Part shown: one piece after another, positions 14,885-19,226 of the stretch | Layout: the number at the start of each line of letters is the position of its first letter | Position numbering within the stretch: the stretch's first letter is position 1 | Origin: CAZOHN01 sp964579325 | GTDB taxonomy: Bacteria > Pseudomonadota > Alphaproteobacteria > Rhodobacterales > Rhodobacteraceae | Direction: 5' to 3' | NCBI GenBank assembly: GCA_964579325.1 | Contig: CAZOHN010000046.1 | Coordinates: 1-19,226, forward strand | Length of the DNA: 19,226 bases | The notes under the pieces: generated by a model | The model's database searches: none | The model's input: the letters and a program-made list of their open reading frames with translations, nothing else | Told to the model about the DNA's origin: nothing | Program-made: the position numbers and the translations under genes

Positions 14885-15343
14885 CTAGTTCACCGCAAGC
14901 GAGACGCGGCTGCGCCAGGGCGTGCCGTCGGCCGCGATGGCCCGCAGCTGCATCATCCACTGGCCCTTCGCCACCGCGACAGGGGCTTCGAAAGTCGAGA
15001 CCCCGGTGCGGATGAAGACAAGCGTCTGATCGTCGGAGCGGACCGTGGTGCGGCCGAGGAGCGCCTCGACGTGATCCACATCCGCCGCCTGGCCGCCCGG
15101 TCCTGAGAAGGCGACGCGGATCACGTCGCCGTCGAGCGTGGTGTCCGTCGTCCAGCCTAGCCGCTCCTGCGCGGCGCGCTCGGCATCGAAGGTCTGGCTG
15201 GCGACGTAGGAGTTCTTGACCTCGAGGCCGGGGAAGGTCGCGACGGCCTTCCAGGCGAGGGTGAGGTTCACGGCGATGATCACGCCGAAGGCGAGGACAA
15301 AGCCGATCAGGACATCCCGTCCGGTGAGTTCACGGCGCATCAT
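14885..15343 (-). CDS. ccoH: cbb3 oxidase maturation protein CcoH (FixH)
   Basis: A 152-residue membrane-anchored protein: one N-terminal helix at about 11-31 (VLIGFVLAFGVIIAVNLTLA) and a periplasmic beta-rich FixH domain. The recognisable FixH features are FPGLEVKNSYVASQTFD just after the helix, consistent with the family's G-L-x-V-x-N-S-Y block. CcoH is required for stable assembly of the cbb3 complex. The start ATG at 15343 overlaps the ccoG stop as ATGA, a classic coupling arrangement; a second ATG follows immediately at 15340. It lies within ccoGHIS, between ccoG and ccoI. Confidence 0.93.
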   Translation of the reverse strand: MMRRELTGRDVLIGFVLAFGVIIAVNLTLAWKAVATFPGLEVKNSYVASQTFDAERAAQERLGWTTDTTLDGDVIRVAFSGPGGQAADVDHVEALLGRTTVRSDDQTLVFIRTGVSTFEAPVAVAKGQWMMQLRAIAADGTPWRSRVSLAVN

Positions 15344-16776
15344 GGTCCCTTTCCGTTGAAGATCGTGTCCTTGTTGGCACTTTCCGCGGTCTCGCTGTCG
15401 AGGTCGACCACCCAGATGCGCAGGTCGGTGCGCTGTGCCTGCGCCGCCCGGCTGCCCGGATCGGCAGTGATGTAGACGCGCTGGAGGAACATCTCGTTGG
15501 CCGGCACGGTGACCTCCTGCCCGTCCAGACCTTCGAGCGCGATCTGGAGGTTCTCGTCCGAGGTGAGCGAGATGTGGAACCGGCGATCCTCGAGGTTCAT
15601 GTTGCGCAGCCGCACGTCGTAGGTGTTGCGGATCGAGCCGTCCGAAAGGGTCACGAAGGTCGGGTTGCGCACGGGGGCCACGGTGAGGTCGATCGAGGAG
15701 CGCATGAAGAGCGCGAGCGTCAGCCCGATACCCACCGCCGACCAGAGAACGGTGTAGAGGATCGTGCGCGGGCGGAAGATGTGCTTCCAGATGTTGCGCG
15801 GCTTGTCGCCCGACCGTTCGGCGGTCTCGTCCGACAGGGCGATGTAGTCGATCAGGCCGCGCGGTTTGCCGACCTTGGCCATCACGTCGTCGCAGGCGTC
15901 GATGCAGAGCGCGCAGGTGATGCAGGCGAGCTGCTGGCCGTCGCGGATGTCGATACCCATCGGGCAGACGTTCACGCAGGCCATGCAGTCGATGCAGTCG
16001 CCCAGCTTTTCGGCGTCCTCGGCCTTGCGGTGCTTGCCGCGCGGCTCACCGCGCCAGTCGCGGTAGGCGACGGTGATGGTGTCCTCGTCCATCATCGCGG
16101 CCTGGATGCGCGGCCAGGGGCAGGCGTAGATGCAGATCTGTTCGCGCGCGAAGCCCCCGAAGAAGAAGGTGGTCAGGGTGAGAACGAGGATTGTCGTGTA
16201 GGCAACGGGGTGTGCGTTGAACGTGAAGAGATTGACGAGCAGGGTCGGCGCATCGGTGAAGTAGAACACCCAGGCACCGCCAGTGGCCACCGCGATCAGC
16301 AGCCAGACGATCCATTTCGTCAGGCGCAGCCGCATCTTGCGGGCGTCCCACTTCTGGTTCCACAGGCGGACGCGGGCGTTGCGATCGCCCTCGATCCAGC
16401 GCTCGACGAGGATGAAGAGGTCGGTCCAGACGGTCTGCGGGCAGGCATAGCCGCACCAGACGCGGCCCAGAGCCGAGGTGAAGAGGAACAGGCCCAGGCC
16501 CGCCATGATCAGAAGGCCCGCGACGAAGTAGAATTCGTGCGGCCAGATCTCGATCATGAAGAAGAAGAAGCGGCGGTTTGCGAGGTCGACCAGAACTGCC
16601 TGATCGGGCAGTTCGGGGCCGCGGTCCCAGCGGATCCAGGGCGTGATGTAGTAGATGCCCAGCGTGAGGGCCATCAGCCACCACTTGAGCGTGCGGAAAT
16701 TGCCCTTCACCCGGCGGGGAAAGATCGGCTCGCGCGCAGCATAGAGCTTGGGCTCTGAGGAATCGCTAGATGTCAC
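15340..16776 (-). CDS. ccoG: Cytochrome c oxidase accessory protein CcoG (RdxB/FixG)
   Basis: A 478-residue polytopic iron-sulfur protein that acts in copper delivery to cbb3 oxidase; CcoG has been proposed to reduce Cu(II). It starts with SSDSSEPKLYAAREPIFPRRV, then membrane helices near 31-48, 80-100, 155-172 and 190-208. CGYACP (108-113) and CIYACP (215-220) are redox-active Cys-x3-Cys-Pro pairs. Two ferredoxin clusters follow: CIDCMACVNVCP (261-272) and CITCALCIDAC (285-295), each C-x2-C-x2-C-x3-C. A further membrane helix near 345-360 leads to a periplasmic Ig-like domain. The start is GTG at 16776, chosen because it gives the family N-terminus and sits after GGAG; the frame is open further upstream but would run over the FNR box. 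First gene of ccoGHIS. Confidence 0.94.
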   Translation of the reverse strand: MTSSDSSEPKLYAAREPIFPRRVKGNFRTLKWWLMALTLGIYYITPWIRWDRGPELPDQAVLVDLANRRFFFFMIEIWPHEFYFVAGLLIMAGLGLFLFTSALGRVWCGYACPQTVWTDLFILVERWIEGDRNARVRLWNQKWDARKMRLRLTKWIVWLLIAVATGGAWVFYFTDAPTLLVNLFTFNAHPVAYTTILVLTLTTFFFGGFAREQICIYACPWPRIQAAMMDEDTITVAYRDWRGEPRGKHRKAEDAEKLGDCIDCMACVNVCPMGIDIRDGQQLACITCALCIDACDDVMAKVGKPRGLIDYIALSDETAERSGDKPRNIWKHIFRPRTILYTVLWSAVGIGLTLALFMRSSIDLTVAPVRNPTFVTLSDGSIRNTYDVRLRNMNLEDRRFHISLTSDENLQIALEGLDGQEVTVPANEMFLQRVYITADPGSRAAQAQRTDLRIWVVDLDSETAESANKDTIFNGKGP

Positions 16777-16840
16777 GGGAAACCTGCTCCGATGGTCCTG
16801 TTGCGCCCATCCTGAATGGCATCGGCCGGTCCGGGAGGCC

Positions 16841-16854
16841 TTGACCTGAGTCAA
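16841..16854 (-). promoter_or_regulatory. FNR/FnrL binding site upstream of ccoG
   Basis: TTGACCTGAGTCAA is a symmetric TTGAC-N4-GTCAA box, the form bound by FNR-family proteins (consensus TTGAT-N4-ATCAA), with the TTGAC variant common for FnrL in Rhodobacter. Its centre lies about 71 bp upstream of the ccoG GTG. If the transcript begins near 16806, the box would be centred at -41.5, the class II activating position; the -10 there (CATTCA, 16818-16813) is poor. It indicates that ccoGHIS is induced at low oxygen. Confidence 0.85.
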
Positions 16855-16933
16855 GCGGTAATGCCGCCGTTGCGTAAGCCGGTGCATCGACGCTGCGACA
16901 TTCACGCGCAGATACATCATGAACATGGAGTGT

Positions 16934-16955
16934 TCCGGCGCGCGCGGGCGCCGGA
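16934..16955. repeat. GC-rich hairpin in ccoP-ccoG spacer
   Basis: TCCGGCGC (16934-16941), 6-nt loop, GCGCCGGA (16948-16955): a perfect 8-bp stem in the middle of the spacer, about 150 bp downstream of the ccoP stop and upstream of the FNR box. Could be a second terminator or an unrelated repeat element. Confidence 0.4.
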
Positions 16956-17070
16956 CAACGGGAAACGGGCGCCCTTGCCGGCACCCGCATCACGCTATCT
17001 GTCGACAAAGATCGACACGGCGCCGGCCCCCTGGAAACGCGCGAACAGGACGGGGACCGGCGCCGGTCTC

Positions 17071-17090
17071 CCGGCGGCTCGCGCCGCCGG
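17071..17090 (-). terminator. Terminator-like hairpin after ccoP
   Basis: CCGGCGGC (17071-17078), loop TCGC, GCCGCCGG (17083-17090): perfect 8-bp stem with a tetraloop, 12 bp past the ccoP stop. There is no T-tract after it on the minus strand; it is followed by the palindrome ACCGGCGCCGGT (17056-17067). Probable end of the ccoNOQP transcript. Confidence 0.55.
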
Positions 17091-17102
17091 TAGCCCGCTA
17101 GG

Positions 17103-17984
17103 TCATTCGAGGGTCTCGCCCCCGCCGAGGCCGTGGACGTAGGTCGCAACAGCCCGGATTTGCGCTTCGCTCAGGCGATTGCTCCATGGCGGCATGACGC
17201 CGAAGCGGGCGTTCGTCACCGTATCGGTGAGCGATGCGGTATCGCCGCCGTAGAGCCAGATCGCGTCGGTCAGGTTCGGCGCACCGAGGTCACGCAGGCC
17301 CTTTCCGTCGTCGCCGTGGCAGGAGGCGCAGTTGTCGAGGAACAGCGTCTCGCCCGCCGTGGCCAGACCGGCATCGTGGTCGATGCCCGACAGGCTCTGG
17401 ACATAGTTGACGACCTGCGAGATCTCCTCGGCCGAGAAGATCTCTCCGTAAGCCGGCATCTCGGAGTAGCGGGCATCGGGATCGTCGGTGTTCCGGATGC
17501 CGTGGCGCACGGTGAAGGCAATCGCCTCGATGTCACCGCCCCAGAGCCAGTCGTCGTCGAGCAGGTTTGGATAGCCCGAGGCCTGCACGCCAGCCGCGCC
17601 CGATCCGTGGCACTGTGAGCAGTAGGTGCGGAACACCGCCGCGCCAGCGTTCACGGCATAGCCGTGAAGGTCGGGGTCCGCCGCGATCCCGGTCAGTTCG
17701 GCCGAGGCGAGACGCGTTTCGATCGGTGCGTTCATGTCCTGGAAGCGGGCGATCTCGCCGGCCACTTCGGCGCGGGTCGAATAGCCGAGGAGGCCGGGAG
17801 TGGCTTCCTTCAGGAGCGGCCAGGCCGGGTAGGCGATGGTGTAGCCGATACCCCAGATGATGCAGGCGTAGAACGTCCAGAGCCACCAGCGCGGGAGGGG
17901 GTTGTTGTACTCCTCGATCCCGTCCCAGGAGTGACCTGTCGTCTCGACCTCGTTGGGGTTCTTCTTTTCGGGTTGCTTGGCCAT
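17103..17984 (-). CDS. ccoP: cbb3 cytochrome c oxidase subunit III, diheme CcoP
   Basis: A 293-residue membrane-anchored diheme c-type cytochrome that passes electrons to CcoO. It begins with the conserved soluble segment HSWDGIEEYNNPLPRWW (18-34), which precedes a membrane helix (about 34-55), then two cytochrome c domains with heme motifs C122-S-Q-C125-H126 and C219-A-S-C222-H223. Likely distal methionines are in SEMPAYG (Met176) and GVMPPW (Met264). Length and domain order are standard. The ATG at 17984 is 2 bp after the ccoQ stop and follows a perfect AAGGAGG, so it is well placed for strong translation. A hairpin follows the stop. Last gene of ccoNOQP. Confidence 0.97.
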   Translation of the reverse strand: MAKQPEKKNPNEVETTGHSWDGIEEYNNPLPRWWLWTFYACIIWGIGYTIAYPAWPLLKEATPGLLGYSTRAEVAGEIARFQDMNAPIETRLASAELTGIAADPDLHGYAVNAGAAVFRTYCSQCHGSGAAGVQASGYPNLLDDDWLWGGDIEAIAFTVRHGIRNTDDPDARYSEMPAYGEIFSAEEISQVVNYVQSLSGIDHDAGLATAGETLFLDNCASCHGDDGKGLRDLGAPNLTDAIWLYGGDTASLTDTVTNARFGVMPPWSNRLSEAQIRAVATYVHGLGGGETLE

Positions 17985-17986
17985 TC

Positions 17987-18175
17987 TCAGGCCTCCTTGG
18001 GATGGGTGTCGGCGGCAGGCTTGTCGTCATGCCGGAACGGGATGTTGGCGCAGTCGCGATGGGCCTTTCCGCTGCCGGGCCGGAAGGCCCAGACGATCAC
18101 GCCCACGAAGAACACGAAGAGAGCAAGGAGCGCCCAGCTGTCGGCGAACTGGCGGAGGAGCGAGTAGGTTTCCAT
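17987..18175 (-). CDS. ccoQ: cbb3 oxidase small subunit CcoQ
   Basis: A 62-residue single-pass membrane protein beginning METYSLLRQFADSW, typical of CcoQ, with a helix at about 14-34 (WALLALFVFFVGVIVWAFRPG) and a hydrophilic tail with DCANIPFR. CcoQ stabilises the cbb3 complex and, in Rhodobacter, has been implicated in redox signalling. The ATG at 18175 was chosen; a GTG at 18184 in the same frame would add three residues. It begins 12 bp after the ccoO stop and ends 2 bp before ccoP, with AAGGAGG of the ccoP leader lying inside its last codons. Confidence 0.94.
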   Translation of the reverse strand: METYSLLRQFADSWALLALFVFFVGVIVWAFRPGSGKAHRDCANIPFRHDDKPAADTHPKEA

Positions 18176-18187
18176 GTTCCCCACCCC

Positions 18188-18913
18188 CTACCGGTTCGCG
18201 ACCGCTTCGAAGGTGGAGAAGTCCACCAGCGTGCCCAGCATCTGCATGTAGGCGATCAGCGCGTCCATTTCCGAGACTCCGGGCTCGCCGTCGAAGTTCC
18301 GCACCTGGGCCTTGGGATAGCGGGCCAGCAGGCCATCGGTATCGCCGAACGGGTCGATCTGCGCCCGGAAGTCGGCCTGCGCCTCGGCGATCATCTCGTC
18401 GGTGTAGGGCACGCCGGCCATCCGGTGCCCCCTGAGGAGGTCCGCGATGTATTCTGGCTCGATCTTGCGGTTCAGCAGGAAGCCGTACTTCGGCATCACG
18501 CTTTCGGGCACGACCGATTGCGGGTCGATCAGGTGCGCGACGTGCCAGTCGTCCGAATAGCGGCCGCCGACACGGGCGAGGTCCGGGCCGGTGCGCTTCG
18601 ATCCCCACTGGAAGGGGTGGTCGTACATCGACTCGGCCGCGAGGCTGTAGTGGCCGTAGCGCTCGACCTCGTCGCGCATCGGGCGGATCATCTGGCTGTG
18701 GCAGACGTAGCAGCCCTCGCGGATGTAGATCTCGCGCCCCGTCAGTTCGAGCGGGGAGTAGGGCCGCATCCCCTCGACCTTCTCGATCGTGTTCTCGAGG
18801 TAGAAGAGGGGCGCGATCTGGACGATGCCGCCGATGGTGACCACGAGGAATGCGAAGACCAGAAGCAGCGTCGCGTTCGTCTCGAGGATCTTGTGCTTTT
18901 CGAGGATAGCCAT
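18188..18913 (-). CDS. ccoO: cbb3 cytochrome c oxidase subunit II, monoheme CcoO
   Basis: A 241-residue membrane-anchored monoheme cytochrome c that accepts electrons from CcoP. After a cytoplasmic start (MAILEKHKILETNATLL) there is one membrane helix at about 14-37 (LLLVFAFLVVTIGGIVQIAPLF). The heme motif is C68-Y-V-C71-H72 in IREGCYVCHSQMIRP, with HPFQWGSKRTGPDLARVGGRYSD further on and a likely distal Met140 in ESVMPKYG. The ATG at 18913 is preceded by AAGGAGGG and gives the correct N-terminus; the frame stays open further upstream but overlaps ccoN. Gap to the ccoN stop is 14 bp. Confidence 0.97.
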   Translation of the reverse strand: MAILEKHKILETNATLLLVFAFLVVTIGGIVQIAPLFYLENTIEKVEGMRPYSPLELTGREIYIREGCYVCHSQMIRPMRDEVERYGHYSLAAESMYDHPFQWGSKRTGPDLARVGGRYSDDWHVAHLIDPQSVVPESVMPKYGFLLNRKIEPEYIADLLRGHRMAGVPYTDEMIAEAQADFRAQIDPFGDTDGLLARYPKAQVRNFDGEPGVSEMDALIAYMQMLGTLVDFSTFEAVANR

Positions 18914-18927
18914 CTCTCCAGCCCTCC

Positions 18928-19226
18928 TTATTCGGCCGGAGCCGCGACCGGAGCCGCGGCTTTCGCCGGGCTGCGGACAACGGTCATCCAGAGGTTGTAG
19001 CACATGATGATGGCGCCAGCGAGGAAGAGCACCCCGCCCAGAGCCCGGACCACGTACATCGGGAACTTCGCGGCAACGGTGTCTGCGAAGCTGTTCACGA
19101 GGAAGCCGTTGGCATCCACCTCACGCCACATCAGGCCTTCCATGATGCCCGTGACCCACATCGAGGAGGCGTAGAGAACGATCCCGATGGTGGCGAGCCA
19201 GAAGTGCCAGGAGACGAGGCTGAGCG
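18928..19226 (-). CDS. ccoN: cbb3 cytochrome c oxidase subunit I CcoN, C-terminal part
   Basis: Only the last 99 codons are in the window; the gene continues beyond the right edge. CcoN is the catalytic heme-copper subunit (two hemes b, CuB). What is visible is SWHFWLATIGIVLYASSMWV followed by TGIMEGLMWREVDANGFLVNSF, typical of the CcoN C-terminus, then a final membrane helix (ALGGVLFLAGAIIMCYNLWM) and an Ala/Pro-rich tail ending AAPVAAPAE. The TAA stop is at 18930-18928. The promoter and any FNR box of ccoNOQP are outside the window. Confidence 0.96.
   Translation of the reverse strand, partial: LSLVSWHFWLATIGIVLYASSMWVTGIMEGLMWREVDANGFLVNSFADTVAAKFPMYVVRALGGVLFLAGAIIMCYNLWMTVVRSPAKAAAPVAAPAE

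Larger units (their letters stand above)
16777..17102. other. Intergenic region between ccoP and ccoG
   Basis: The longest non-coding stretch in the window (326 bp). Listed from the ccoG side it holds the ccoG promoter region with the FNR box at 16841-16854, a hairpin at 16934-16955, a 12-bp palindrome ACCGGCGCCGGT at 17056-17067 and the terminator-like hairpin at 17071-17090 following ccoP. Short open frames here have no ribosome binding site or recognisable product, so I call no gene. Confidence 0.6.

Noticed and set aside
15574..16758. A 394-codon open frame antisense to ccoG
   Set aside because: Shadow of ccoG; no motif or ribosome binding site.
16777..16926. An extended ccoG start upstream of 16776
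   Set aside because: The extension is unlike the CcoG family and would run across the FNR box and the likely promoter.
16919..17101. Small ORFs in the ccoP-ccoG spacer
   Set aside because: No ribosome binding site, Arg-rich low-complexity translation, and they cover hairpin sequences.
1..19226. Mobile elements, CRISPR arrays, defence or toxin genes
   Set aside because: No transposase, integrase, regularly spaced repeats or atypical-composition island could be seen; the content is core metabolism and respiration.

Overview
The window reads as a chromosomal stretch of a high-GC alphaproteobacterium, most likely in the Rhodobacterales (Rhodobacteraceae/Paracoccaceae). The evidence is strong GC bias at third codon positions, the linked ccoNOQP and ccoGHIS clusters with an FNR-type box between them, the divergent hemC/hemE pair next to hemF, and ClpS and CcoG proteins of the type seen in that order. 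I cannot name a genus. I see no tRNA or rRNA, insertion sequence, phage gene, CRISPR array or toxin/defence locus. Almost all of it is core-type gene content, and coding density is very high.

Layout. (1) 1-3421: a divergent pair with abutting starts. On the minus strand is the 5' end of a secreted SGNH/TesA-like esterase. On the plus strand are an ABC ATPase and an 846-residue FtsX/YbbP-type permease, the same neighbourhood as E. coli tesA/ybbA-ybbP. (2) 3515-6486: heme synthesis, with hemC (minus) and hemE (plus) diverging and hemF (minus) converging on hemE with 3 bp between stops. (3) 6591-9363: a small lipoprotein of unknown function (plus) facing a minus-strand run of clpS, an RsmC-like methyltransferase and a short-chain dehydrogenase. 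The dehydrogenase lacks the active-site lysine. The convergent junction holds three GC-rich hairpins. (4) 9474-12446: a HAD phosphatase and a D,D-carboxypeptidase with a very long Ala/Glu/Pro linker and a C-terminal SPOR domain, both plus strand. (5) 12492-19226 (minus): high-affinity cbb3 oxidase. The order of transcription is ccoN (3' end only), ccoO, ccoQ, ccoP, then a 326-bp gap with a consensus FNR box, then ccoG, ccoH, ccoI, ccoS.

How it works together. CcoNOP form the membrane heme-copper oxidase used at low oxygen and CcoQ is the small accessory subunit. CcoG, CcoH, CcoI (copper P-type ATPase) and CcoS supply copper and assemble the complex. The hem genes make the tetrapyrrole precursor for its hemes. 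The FNR box gives a direct reading of oxygen control for ccoGHIS; the promoter of ccoN is outside the window.

No wholly new multi-gene system is evident. The points most worth a second look are the lysine-less SDR, the overlapping divergent start codons at 177-180, a perfect 12-bp palindrome upstream of the carboxypeptidase, the long linker of that carboxypeptidase, and triplicated TGACAA motifs between hemC and hemE.
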